This document shows, one piece after another, positions 45,373 to 53,632 of a DNA stretch of 53,632 nt (position 1 is the stretch's first letter; every line of letters begins with the position of its first letter). The DNA is from Bacteroidota bacterium (GTDB lineage: Bacteria > Bacteroidota > Bacteroidia > Bacteroidales > Paludibacteraceae): NCBI GenBank assembly GCA_017860345.1, contig JAFNAV010000027.1:1-53632 (forward strand), written 5' to 3'. A program made the translations under genes and the position numbers. The notes under the pieces were generated by a model. It did not search any database. It was not told the origin of the DNA and saw only the letters and a program-made list of their open reading frames with translations.

Positions 45373-45861
45373 TTAAAATTTTACTTCGTAGCTTGGTTCT
45401 TCTACTATTTCAGGAACAAGCTGATTGTAAACCACTTTACCGGTTTCGTCAATGGCTACTACCGAACGAGCCATCAATCCTGCCAATGGGCCATCGTTCA
45501 TCAACACTCCATAATCGGTAGCAAAATTATTGTATCGGAAATCAGATGCTGTAATTACTTTATCTAATCCTTCGGCACCACAAAAACGACTGGCGGCAAA
45601 AGGTAAGTCTTTCGACACACAGATTACAATTACATTGTCGTTAGATGCAGCTATTTTATTGAAATTACGTACCGAAGCAGCACAAACTCCTGTGTCGATG
45701 CTTGGGAAAATATTCAGAATAACTCTTTTACCTTTGAAATCGGAAAGAGATATTTCATTCAATCCTGCACCTACAAGCTTAAAATCAGGTGCTTGTGTAC
45801 CTACAGCAGGTAAACTGCCGTTAGTTTTTACTTCAGTTCCTTTAAATGTTACAGTTGCCAT
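45373..45861 (-). CDS. tpx: Thiol peroxidase (Tpx, atypical 2-Cys peroxiredoxin)
   Basis: The 162-residue peroxiredoxin reduces hydrogen and lipid peroxides using thioredoxin, in the cytoplasm. The peroxidatic Cys is at residue 60 in FPSIDTGVC (with the Thr three residues before it, as in the family) and the resolving Cys at 94 in ASRFCGAEG. The N-terminal [23 protein letters not shown] is typical of Tpx. The gene reads away from the lipoprotein gene with which it shares a 110 nt divergent spacer. It probably serves oxidative stress defence in an organism that is mostly anaerobic. Confidence 0.96.
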   Translation of the reverse strand: MATVTFKGTEVKTNGSLPAVGTQAPDFKLVGAGLNEISLSDFKGKRVILNIFPSIDTGVCAASVRNFNKIAASNDNVIVICVSKDLPFAASRFCGAEGLDKVITASDFRYNNFATDYGVLMNDGPLAGLMARSVVAIDETGKVVYNQLVPEIVEEPSYEVKF

Positions 45862-45935
45862 TTTTTAGTTGCTTTATTATTGTTATTTAATGTTGACTTT
45901 GTTTATATAAGTAACGCGCAAAGGTTCTTTTTGTT

Positions 45936-45943
45936 TATATTTG
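45936..45943 (+). promoter_or_regulatory. -7 box for the metallopeptidase-like lipoprotein gene
   Basis: TATATTTG is an exact TAnnTTTG 28 nt before the ATG at 45972. An AACCTTTG on the minus strand (45919-45926) could be a near-consensus box for tpx. Confidence 0.45.
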
Positions 45944-45971
45944 TATTGAATTTTTTGGGAAATTATTTTTA

Positions 45972-47147
45972 ATGAAAAGTAAGAAAATCATATACATCTT
46001 ATTGCCATTTGTTCTTGTTAACTCATTTTCGTGCAAGGATGGCGACGAATATCGTGTTGATGATGAGTTTGCACTGTACGTCGCCCGGTTCGAAGAGGAA
46101 GCGCTGAAACGTGGTATGAATTTAAACCTTAAGAGTTCAGGATTGATTATGGAATTTGCTGATTTAGATGATGATAAAGCCGGCTTATGTCATTATGAAA
46201 ACCCCATACGAATTGAAATTGACCGCGAGTACTGGAAAAATACCAGCGGACGTGCCAGTACTGATTTTATGCGCGAAGACCTGATTTTTCATGAACTCGG
46301 ACATGGTATACTTGGCCGGAAACATATCAATACAACGCTTGCAAACGGCGACTGGAAATCGATGATGTGTGGAGGTACCAAGGTGGATAACAGACCCTGG
46401 AATATCAATTACAGAGGTTTCAGGCGCGAGTATTATATCAACGAATTATTCAAAGAAAGCACTCCTGCTCCCGAGCTTACAAGTCTTACTTTTACTGAGG
46501 ATACCACTGGCTTTCAAAGCAAAGTTTTTCTTAGTTTTGATTCTGAGAAGAAAGAAGACATGGGCTGGAATGTAGCAAATACAGATAGCTATTCTATTAG
46601 TATTGATAATAAAAGAATGAAGTTTGTATCCGGCATTAACCTGTCATATCTGATACTCGCTAATACCAGTGTGGACGTTTTGTCAGACTTTATGTACGAA
46701 ATTAGCCTGGAATGTCAACCTGTAAATACCGGTGATCAGTATGGTATTGTTTTTGGGAGTAGCGACGATAGCGGGAATGATGTTGATTTTTTTTCCATAG
46801 CTAATACGAAAAAAATGTACATGGGCAACCGACGTTGGTACAGCTTTTTTACCGAACTTAACATCAGTGCAATAAAGGAAAATACTGAAAACAAGCTTAC
46901 TGTTATGAAAAAAAATGGTATGCTCTATTATTTTGTAAATGATGTGTATGTGTATTGCTCTGAATCTGAGTTAAATACAGCTGGTAGTCAGTTTGGTTTT
47001 ATTGTGCCGGCCCGTGGAGTTTTATGGCTCAACAATTTTAGAGTCAAAACTAAAGGTACTGACCGGTCTAAAATTGGAGCGATACAGTTTTCTGATTTTG
47101 AAACAAGATTAGTACCTGTAGAGAACTTAGGAAAAGTTAAAAACTAA
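45972..47147 (+). CDS. Lipoprotein with zinc-metallopeptidase-like motif
   Basis: This 391-residue lipoprotein has the acceptor Cys at residue 21 (NSFSC). A HELGH motif lies at residues 107-111, followed by GILGRKH with His118. That is a zincin-type site, but the third His is one residue further than in metzincins (HExxHxxGxxH). The N-terminal domain (about 30-170) also has CHYENPIRIEIDREYWKN. The C-terminal half (about 180-380) is beta-rich and ends with VLWLNNFRVKT, like the jelly-roll end of LamG/concanavalin domains, suggesting glycan or surface binding. I do not recognise a named family; 'putative metallopeptidase' is the honest label. It is 45 nt before a GH13 gene, possibly co-transcribed. 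Confidence 0.7.
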   Translation: MKSKKIIYILLPFVLVNSFSCKDGDEYRVDDEFALYVARFEEEALKRGMNLNLKSSGLIMEFADLDDDKAGLCHYENPIRIEIDREYWKNTSGRASTDFMREDLIFHELGHGILGRKHINTTLANGDWKSMMCGGTKVDNRPWNINYRGFRREYYINELFKESTPAPELTSLTFTEDTTGFQSKVFLSFDSEKKEDMGWNVANTDSYSISIDNKRMKFVSGINLSYLILANTSVDVLSDFMYEISLECQPVNTGDQYGIVFGSSDDSGNDVDFFSIANTKKMYMGNRRWYSFFTELNISAIKENTENKLTVMKKNGMLYYFVNDVYVYCSESELNTAGSQFGFIVPARGVLWLNNFRVKTKGTDRSKIGAIQFSDFETRLVPVENLGKVKN

Positions 47148-47192
47148 ATCTTGTAGTAACTTATTTATTGATTGAAACGAACTTAATTTTTA

Positions 47193-48875
47193 ATGTCAAA
47201 ATTTACAATATACCAGGTATTGCCGAGGCTTTTTGGTAATTATAATACCACCCGTAAACATAACGAAACCATTGAAGAAAACGGATGCGGCAAGTTCAAT
47301 AGCTTTACAGACAAAGCTTTAAAAGAGATTAAACAGCTCGGCATAACGCATATTTGGTACACTGGTATCATTGAGCATGCAACTAAAACTGACTACACTG
47401 CTTATGGTATTCGCAACGATCATCCCGGTATAGTGAAGGGGCAAGCTGGTTCGGCTTATGCTATCAAGGACTATTATGATGTTGATCCGGATTTGGCGGA
47501 ACATGTTCCAGACAGGATGAAGGAGTTTGAAGCTCTCGTTAAAAGAACTCATAAAAATAATTTAAAAGTAATTATTGATTTTGTACCCAATCACGTTGCG
47601 CGACAATATTTTTCGGATGCAAGACCTGAAGGTGTTGCCGACCTTGGAGAAAACGACCATTCAGAATGGCATTTTTCGCCTTTAAATAACTTTTATTATT
47701 TCCCTGATCAGGCATTCAAACCGGGATTTGATGTTGCCGGCTATTCTGAATTTCCGGCAAAAGCTACAGGTAACGACCGCTTTACTCCATCGCCCAATAT
47801 GGATGACTGGTACGAAACCGTTAAACTGAATTATGGTGTAAACTATACTGAAGGAATGCAGAAACAGTTTTCGCCAATTCCGGATACATGGTTTAAAATG
47901 AGGGATATATTGCTATTTTGGGCTGAAAAAAAAGTGGATGGATTCAGATGCGATATGGCCGAGATGGTACCTGTTGAGTTTTGGGGATGGGTTATACCTC
48001 AAGTTAAACTAAGCTTTCCGGAAGTGATTTTTTTGGCCGAAATTTACAATCCTGCCGAATATCGTAATTATCTGGCCAATGGTAAATTCGACTATTTGTA
48101 TGATAAAGTAGGGCTTTATGACAAACTCAGAGCTATTACGTCGAAAAATTTTCCGGTTCGCGATATCACTAATTGTTGGCAGTCGTTAAATGGAATTGCC
48201 GACCAGATGCTCAATTTCCTCGAAAATCATGATGAACAACGCATTGGTTCTGGATTTTTTGCCGGCAATGGTATGTATGCCGAACCGGCTATGATAGTTG
48301 CTGCTACGCTTGGCAAAGCGCCTGTTATGATTTACAGTGGTCAGGAATTGGGCGAATCGGGTATGGATAACGAAGGCTTTAGCGGATACGACGGGCGTAC
48401 TACTATTTTCGATTACTGGGGCGTAAAATCTGTTCAGGCCTGGGCCAACAACGGTAAATTTGATGGTGAACATTTAACTACAGAACAACGTGAGTTAAGA
48501 GCATTTTATAGCAAGCTATTAAACACAACCATCAATGAAAAAGCAATTACTGAGGGTGTGATGTACGACCTTGAGTTTGCAAACTTTGATAATCCTCATT
48601 TTAATTCGCATGAGCAGTTTGCTTATTTCCGTAAGTATAACGACGAATTACTGCTTATTGTGTTGAATTTTCATGATAGAAACTTATACACCGAAGTTCG
48701 TATTCCTTTAGAAGCATTTCAATACCTGAATATTGATGAAGGGAATACGTATACCTGCTTGGACTTGCTTACCGGCATTTACGAAGATGATGCAACACTA
48801 AGTTCGGGTCAGGTTTTTAAAACAACATTGCCACCCTGGAAAGGAAAAATATTTAAACTGAATAAAAAGGCTTGA
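47193..48875 (+). CDS. Cytoplasmic alpha-amylase family (GH13) enzyme
   Basis: The 560-residue glycoside hydrolase family 13 enzyme has no signal peptide. The four conserved blocks are present: DFVPNHVA; GFRCDMAEM with nucleophile Asp254; FLAEIYN with acid/base Glu283; and ENHDEQRI with Asp347, the transition-state-stabilising Asp. A C-terminal beta domain (about 430-560; YLNIDEGNTYTCLDLLTG) follows. Being cytoplasmic, it probably acts on imported maltodextrins or storage glycogen, which would feed the phosphohexomutase at 29.7 kb; subfamily and exact bond are not shown. It may share an mRNA with the lipoprotein 45 nt upstream. A strong terminator is at 48912-48958. Confidence 0.9.
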   Translation: MSKFTIYQVLPRLFGNYNTTRKHNETIEENGCGKFNSFTDKALKEIKQLGITHIWYTGIIEHATKTDYTAYGIRNDHPGIVKGQAGSAYAIKDYYDVDPDLAEHVPDRMKEFEALVKRTHKNNLKVIIDFVPNHVARQYFSDARPEGVADLGENDHSEWHFSPLNNFYYFPDQAFKPGFDVAGYSEFPAKATGNDRFTPSPNMDDWYETVKLNYGVNYTEGMQKQFSPIPDTWFKMRDILLFWAEKKVDGFRCDMAEMVPVEFWGWVIPQVKLSFPEVIFLAEIYNPAEYRNYLANGKFDYLYDKVGLYDKLRAITSKNFPVRDITNCWQSLNGIADQMLNFLENHDEQRIGSGFFAGNGMYAEPAMIVAATLGKAPVMIYSGQELGESGMDNEGFSGYDGRTTIFDYWGVKSVQAWANNGKFDGEHLTTEQRELRAFYSKLLNTTINEKAITEGVMYDLEFANFDNPHFNSHEQFAYFRKYNDELLLIVLNFHDRNLYTEVRIPLEAFQYLNIDEGNTYTCLDLLTGIYEDDATLSSGQVFKTTLPPWKGKIFKLNKKA

Positions 48876-48911
48876 GAAGCAGACAAGTAGTATTATAGTT
48901 TTAGATTGTAT

Positions 48912-48958
48912 AAAAAGGGCAGGAGAGAGGTTGAAAAACTTTCTCCTGCCTTTTTTTT
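48912..48958 (+). terminator. Terminator of the GH13 gene
   Basis: GGCAGGAGA (48918-48926) pairs with TCTCCTGCC (48942-48950), followed by eight T. A preceding A-run gives some activity for the converging TPR gene. Confidence 0.85.
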
Positions 48959-48985
48959 AAATCAGCACAACCGACTGAAAATTAT

Positions 48986-51022
48986 CTATTTATCACTAAA
49001 ACGTTGCAGTAAATTATATGATTTGTAAATACCTAATTCCCCGGCTTTACTCAGGTCGTTAAGTCCCTTACTATCTTCACCAATAAAAAGGTAGGTAAGT
49101 CCGCGATTAAAATACGCCTCTGCAAAATCAGGATCACTCTCGATGGCTTTGTTATAGTTTGTAATCGCAGTTTTAAAATCGCTCTGTGTGCAAAGTACAT
49201 TGGCCTTATTGAAATATGCAAAGGAGAAATCAGGAGCAAGACCTATCACCTTGTCATAGTCACGCATAATCATTTCGGCATCAAACTTGGCTTGGGTTTC
49301 ATCGGCCAACCGTTTTGATTTTTCGGTCGATTTTTCAAGCAAAACTTCGTTATTATCCTGCAACGTACTACGTTTATATTCTATATATTTATATCTGATA
49401 TTAGCTCTGCAAAAATATGCCAAAACAAAATCCGAGCGTATTGATAAAGCCTTATTTAAATCTTCGATGGAGCTGTTGAAATCCTGCACAAGTGCGAATT
49501 CCAATGCTCGGTAAAAATATAAATCGGCATTCGCATTATCAGCAGCTATGCGTTTTGATATATTATTAATTTCATCAAAGTGCTGGTTTACAAGCTCTGA
49601 GGTCAAAGCCAGCTCATTGTTGGTTATTTTCAGCACAGTACTGAGTACTTTTCTTTTGTTATAATCTTCTACAATAGGTTCGTACAGGTTTGTTCTGCGT
49701 ATCTCGTCGGGTTTAGAATAATAGCTGAGAACAAAGTTTTTTTCATTCACCACATCGGTGTAGATATTCTGAATATTTCCGCGTCTTCCATCCTGATATT
49801 TTGTATCGGATTGGCTATCGTCAATATCCTGATTTACAAATCTGTTGAAAATTTCGGTTTTACGCGATGCTGCAGATTTTGGAGCGTTGGCGGCTATCTT
49901 GTTATCACCGGCTATCTGAGCCTTCTTTTTAATGTTATCTTTATTTTTCTCAATTTCATAAGCCTGCTGCCTGTATCTGAACGATTCTTTACTATTTCCC
50001 AAACCATCCTGCGCTTCGGCAATTCCCCAGTAAGCTGGTATAAAATACGGATATTTACCAATAATTTTATTGAAATCGGCTATAGCATTTCTGTACAAAC
50101 GCAAGGTATTGTTAAGCATAGCCCTCCTGTAAAGTGCATCGTAATTTGCACTATCAAGAGTTAATACCATATTAAGGTCGGATAGCGCATTGTTGTTATC
50201 TCCCAGATTAGCTCTTAGTAAAGCTCTGTTATAATAGGCCAAATCGCCTTTTTTATCAAGCTTTATCGCATTATCGTAATCGCTGAGTGCCTGTCTGAAA
50301 TTTTTACGCTGTACGTTTAATATACCCCGGTTAATGTAATCGCCTGAAAATTTTGAGTTGTACTTAATTGCCTGTGAATAATCATTATAGGCTTTCTCGG
50401 TCTCATTTTTTTGCATGTGTAGCAATGCCCTTGCACTCCATCCGTTGCTGCTTGTACTATCTCTTTTAATGTATTCGTTGAACGATATTTCGGCAGCCAG
50501 AGTATCTTTCGTTGCCAATTGAATAAAACCCTTCTCGTAATAAAGGTTTGACTTTGGATTCAGTCTCATGTAAGTATCCAAATCGGTCATGGCATCTTTG
50601 TAGTTTTCGAGCCGCATGTTAGCATCCATGCGATTCAGCAGCAAATTCATATTGTCAGGACTAAATTCATATGCTTTCGAAAAGTCCTTTACAGCCTCAT
50701 CATACAACTTCAGGTTACGACGGGCGAATCCTCTGATATAATAAGCCTGTGGTACAAAAGGATTGCGCTCAATAGATTCAGTAGCGTCCAACTCGGCTCC
50801 TTTGTCATCGCCCAGCTGAATTTTTGCCATTGCCCTGTACATATAGGGTTCGGCCATATAAGGCTTAATTTTTATTACCTGATTAAAATATTGTATCGAA
50901 AGTACATAATCCTCAAAATATAAAGCATTCCGACCTATGGTCAGAATACGGTCGGTGTTCCACTGGGCAAATCCGAATATATGTAAACTACCGAAAATAA
51001 TTATGAATATGAGTTTCTTCAA
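48986..51022 (-). CDS. Secreted tetratricopeptide-repeat protein
   Basis: This 678-residue protein has a signal peptide (about 1-19, KKLIFIIIFGSLHIFGFAQ) and repeated 34-residue TPR units through residues 20-350 and again about 480-665. Examples are YMYRAMAKIQLGDDKGAELDA, YYIRGFARRNLKLYDEAVKDF and YFNRGLTYLFIGEDSKGLNDL. A charged non-TPR linker (about 360-480) separates two blocks. Such proteins are scaffolds; the partners are unknown. The start codon is TTG (51020-51022); no ATG is available that keeps the signal peptide. It is next to a class A penicillin-binding protein at 121 nt on the same strand, which hints at an envelope role. Confidence 0.85.
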   Translation of the reverse strand: MKKLIFIIIFGSLHIFGFAQWNTDRILTIGRNALYFEDYVLSIQYFNQVIKIKPYMAEPYMYRAMAKIQLGDDKGAELDATESIERNPFVPQAYYIRGFARRNLKLYDEAVKDFSKAYEFSPDNMNLLLNRMDANMRLENYKDAMTDLDTYMRLNPKSNLYYEKGFIQLATKDTLAAEISFNEYIKRDSTSSNGWSARALLHMQKNETEKAYNDYSQAIKYNSKFSGDYINRGILNVQRKNFRQALSDYDNAIKLDKKGDLAYYNRALLRANLGDNNNALSDLNMVLTLDSANYDALYRRAMLNNTLRLYRNAIADFNKIIGKYPYFIPAYWGIAEAQDGLGNSKESFRYRQQAYEIEKNKDNIKKKAQIAGDNKIAANAPKSAASRKTEIFNRFVNQDIDDSQSDTKYQDGRRGNIQNIYTDVVNEKNFVLSYYSKPDEIRRTNLYEPIVEDYNKRKVLSTVLKITNNELALTSELVNQHFDEINNISKRIAADNANADLYFYRALEFALVQDFNSSIEDLNKALSIRSDFVLAYFCRANIRYKYIEYKRSTLQDNNEVLLEKSTEKSKRLADETQAKFDAEMIMRDYDKVIGLAPDFSFAYFNKANVLCTQSDFKTAITNYNKAIESDPDFAEAYFNRGLTYLFIGEDSKGLNDLSKAGELGIYKSYNLLQRFSDK

Positions 51023-51142
51023 ATCGTAATTTTTATATTTTGATTAAATGATGAGTGCAAAATACGGAAATATGTTTTAAATAAATCCCAAAGAAGGCTT
51101 ATCTTTAGCTTTATTTGGGATTTATACTAATTTTTTCCGAAT

Positions 51143-53467
51143 TTACTCTTCACTGCTGTACATATTAGCGTTGCAGGCTTCGTCTACATCAAAAGTGGTT
51201 GGGATATCAAACTTTTCGGATGCTGAGTAACCGAGACTTGAATCGTTCAGTACTTTTTTCATATATAATGCCCATATTGGCAAAGCCATACTGGCGCCTT
51301 GTCCTTCGCGTATATTGTCGAAATGAATAGACCTGTCTTCGCCGCCTACCCATACTCCCGAAACCAAAGATGGGGTATAACCCATAAACCATCCATCGGA
51401 ATTATTCTGTGTAGTACCTGTTTTACCGCCCATTTGCATGTTGAGACCGTATACCGAACGGATACGCCCACCTGTACCTCCATCAACTACTGCACGCATC
51501 ATATATATCATTTTGTAGGCAGTGGTTTCACTGAAAATTTCGTGCATTTTCGGGGCAAAGTTTGCTATAACATTTCCGTTAGAGTCTTCAATACGTGTTA
51601 CATACAATGGCTCAACCCTGATACCTTTATTAGGATAGGCTGTGTAAGCATCTACCATTTCGGATACCGAAATTTCGCATGGACCCAGACATAACGACGG
51701 CACTGCATCTAACGGGCCGCGAACACCAAAGGAGCGCATGAGTTTTACCAAAGCATCGGGAGTAAACAAACTCATCAGATAGGCTGAAATCCAGTTGTCG
51801 GAGTTGGACAAACCCCATTTTAATGATACAATATCACCTACGTTTTTACCCTTGGTGGTGGTTTTTGGTGTCCAGGTTCCGCCTGTTCCGTTAGGGAACG
51901 AAATAGGGCGCCAGGAGGTTTTATCGCATGGCGACATGCCTTCTTCCATGGCTAATGTGTACAAATATGGCTTAACCGTAGATCCTACCTGTCTGCGACC
52001 GGTATTCACCATGTCGTACTGAAATTGCGAAAAATTAGGACCTCCAACATAAGCTTTTACATGACCGCTCCGGGCATCGATTGACATGAAACCACATCGC
52101 AGAAAGTGTTTGTAATAACGAATCGAGTCAATAGGAGATAATACCGTATCAATCATCCCGTTATATGAAAAAACCTGCATATCAACAGGCTTGCTGAAAG
52201 CTTTTTGAATTTCAGACTCGCTTAAATTTTGTTCTTTGGAATGCCTGTAGCGGTCGCTCTGCTTCATGGCAGCATTGATAATTTTATTGATTTCGTCCTG
52301 ATTAACCAGTCTTGAAAACGGAGCTGTTTTTCGTCCTTTCTTTTCTTTAAAGAATGATTTTTGTAACGATTCAATATGTTCTTTTACAGCCTCTTCTGCA
52401 TACTTTTGCATGCGTGAGTCGATGGTTGTGTATATTTTCAAACCATCTGTGTAAATATTGTACGGAGATCCATCAGGCTTGTGGTTTTTGTTGCAAAAAC
52501 CGTAGAGCGGATTGTTTTCCCATTGCCAAACATCATCTTTGTATTTTTGCTCCTGCCAACTTGCATAATCACTCTTTTTTGGCTCTTTGGCTGTGAGTAT
52601 GGATCTCAGATACTCCCTGAAATAGGGAGCAGGTCCTTGTTTGTGATCAGCTCTTTGAAATTTTACGTCTAAAGGCAGCGCTTTGATTGAATCAAATTCC
52701 TGTCGGGTAATATACCCTGCTTTACGCATTTGATTTAGTACCACGTTCCGACGTTCGCGCGAGCGTTCATTAAACCGGTAAGGATTATAGTACCAGGGAT
52801 TTTTACACATGCCTACCAGAGTGGCTGCTTCTTCAATTTTGAGTTTAGATGGTGTTGTGTTAAAGTATACTTGCGAGGCCGACTTAATTCCTTCGGCATT
52901 GTACAAAAAGCTGAATTGATTCAGATAAAGAGTTATAATTTCTTCTTTTGTGTATAGCCGTTCCAGTTTTACGGATATAACCCACTCAATAGGCTTTTGA
53001 AAGATACGACTTATGAAATTTTCAGCTTCAGGAGAGTATAACTGCTTGGCCAACTGCTGAGTGAGTGTACTACCACCTCCGGCACTTTTTTTCTGAAAAA
53101 TACCACGAAGTACCAAAGCTCTCGTAAGAGCAATTCCATCGATTCCCGAATGGTCGTAGTAACGCACATCTTCGGTAGCTACCAAAGCGTCAATTACATG
53201 CTTGGATATCTGATTGTATTCAACTTTAACACGATTTTCATCACTTTTAGAAAAACGCCCTAATAATTGAAGATCAGACGAATATATTTCGGTTGCATAT
53301 TTATTAATTGGATTCTGCAACTCATCAATTGGTGGTAAGTAACCTATCCAGCCAATGGTAATAAATACAAATATTAATATGATAGAGAAAATTCCAAGAA
53401 CAAATAATCTCCAAAACCATCTCGAAAATTTTCTTCGGAAATCATTACTTTGAACAGTTTTTGCCAT
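51143..53467 (-). CDS. mrcA: Class A penicillin-binding protein 1A (glycosyltransferase/transpeptidase)
   Basis: This 774-residue bifunctional enzyme polymerises and cross-links peptidoglycan. It has a short cytoplasmic N-terminus, one membrane anchor (about 20-42, VLGIFSIILIFVFITIGWIG), a GT51 domain (EDVRYYDHSGIDGIALTRA with the catalytic Glu, then GGGSTLTQQLAKQLY), a linker, and a transpeptidase domain with SxxK in GSTVKPYL (Ser496), SxN in LSNSDNW, and KTG in GGKTGTTQN. An upstream frame adds 10 residues (53497) but the ATG at 53467 gives MAKTVQSND, a normal start. A -7 box lies at 53495-53502. The C-terminus is an acidic tail. Confidence 0.96.
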   Translation of the reverse strand: MAKTVQSNDFRRKFSRWFWRLFVLGIFSIILIFVFITIGWIGYLPPIDELQNPINKYATEIYSSDLQLLGRFSKSDENRVKVEYNQISKHVIDALVATEDVRYYDHSGIDGIALTRALVLRGIFQKKSAGGGSTLTQQLAKQLYSPEAENFISRIFQKPIEWVISVKLERLYTKEEIITLYLNQFSFLYNAEGIKSASQVYFNTTPSKLKIEEAATLVGMCKNPWYYNPYRFNERSRERRNVVLNQMRKAGYITRQEFDSIKALPLDVKFQRADHKQGPAPYFREYLRSILTAKEPKKSDYASWQEQKYKDDVWQWENNPLYGFCNKNHKPDGSPYNIYTDGLKIYTTIDSRMQKYAEEAVKEHIESLQKSFFKEKKGRKTAPFSRLVNQDEINKIINAAMKQSDRYRHSKEQNLSESEIQKAFSKPVDMQVFSYNGMIDTVLSPIDSIRYYKHFLRCGFMSIDARSGHVKAYVGGPNFSQFQYDMVNTGRRQVGSTVKPYLYTLAMEEGMSPCDKTSWRPISFPNGTGGTWTPKTTTKGKNVGDIVSLKWGLSNSDNWISAYLMSLFTPDALVKLMRSFGVRGPLDAVPSLCLGPCEISVSEMVDAYTAYPNKGIRVEPLYVTRIEDSNGNVIANFAPKMHEIFSETTAYKMIYMMRAVVDGGTGGRIRSVYGLNMQMGGKTGTTQNNSDGWFMGYTPSLVSGVWVGGEDRSIHFDNIREGQGASMALPIWALYMKKVLNDSSLGYSASEKFDIPTTFDVDEACNANMYSSEE

Positions 53468-53494
53468 ACAAATGCTAAGTTTTACGATAAAGTA

Positions 53495-53502
53495 CAAAAA
53501 TA
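53495..53502 (-). promoter_or_regulatory. -7 box for the penicillin-binding protein gene
   Basis: The minus strand reads TATTTTTG, an exact TAnnTTTG, 28 nt before the ATG. The rest of 53503-53632 is AT-rich with no gene recognised. Confidence 0.45.
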
Positions 53503-53632
53503 CAATTTTTTTTCGACTTAATTTTTGAATCTCCTAAATAAAATTTATTTATTTAAGCTATTGATTATCAACTAATCAACATACATTAAATCACTTATTA
53601 TCATATTAGAAACATGAATACCTTCACTGGTA

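Noticed and set aside
1-53632. Insertion sequence, prophage, integrase or tRNA
   Set aside because: No transposase, integrase, terminal inverted repeats or cloverleaf was recognised. A covariance search for tRNAs would settle the last point.

Overview
This window looks like chromosomal backbone from a fermentative Bacteroidales bacterium, possibly a Paludibacter-like or Dysgonomonadaceae/Paludibacteraceae organism. The genus is a guess, because no marker here fixes it. The evidence is: AT-rich DNA with compact gene spacing; Bacteroidota promoters (TAnnTTTG around -7) instead of -10/-35 boxes; a hybrid two-component system; a 1100-residue SecA; a PorE-type type IX secretion protein; DUF5723/OmpA and DUF1015 proteins; and a three-subunit propionyl/acetyl-CoA-type carboxylase. 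I see no insertion sequence, prophage, integrase, CRISPR array or tRNA.

Layout. 1-1.9 kb: the tail of a secreted carbohydrate-binding protein, then a RecD-like helicase. 2.2-6.3 kb: a two-gene envelope operon (unknown lipoprotein plus an 811-residue DUF5723, calcium-repeat and OmpA protein). 6.5-8.3 kb: YebC, and convergent to it a GNAT acyltransferase. 8.6-11.8 kb: a pectin/rhamnogalacturonan cluster (GH105, CE8 pectinesterase, CE12 acetylesterase). 12-16.9 kb: DUF1015 protein, PorE, ThyA, FolA. 17.0-19.8 kb: an asnA gene broken by an internal deletion, HisIE, an FtsE-like ATPase and a tiny zinc-ribbon protein. 19.9-28.1 kb, minus strand: a Cys/Lys repeat secreted peptide, MenG/UbiE, a DUF998 membrane protein, Lgt, SecA, a YihY/BrkB protein and RNase P RNA. 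28.3-33.2 kb: type II NADH dehydrogenase, and convergent to it a phosphohexomutase and an MFS transporter. 33.5-36 kb: ClpC. 36.2-40.6 kb: a 1467-residue hybrid two-component regulator. 40.8-44.5 kb: carboxyltransferase, biotin carboxylase and biotin carrier operon. 44.7-48.9 kb: a DEDDh exonuclease, thiol peroxidase (minus), a zinc-metallopeptidase-like lipoprotein and a cytoplasmic GH13 enzyme. 49-53.5 kb, minus: a secreted TPR protein and a class A penicillin-binding protein.

How the genes work together. The pectin enzymes remove methyl and acetyl decorations and hydrolyse the unsaturated oligomers released by lyases; no SusC/SusD or lyase is in view. NDH-2, menaquinone methylation (MenG) and the carboxylase fit an anaerobe or microaerobe that makes or uses propionyl/methylmalonyl-CoA. 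SecA, Lgt, PorE and PBP1A serve envelope assembly.

Nothing here is a clear-cut new system. The strongest anomalies are the asnA deletion (about 100 nt missing, frame broken), the Cys/Lys repeat peptide, the lipoprotein plus DUF5723/OmpA pair, a lipoprotein with unusual zinc-site spacing, and a terminator-like hairpin between a good promoter and the exonuclease start.
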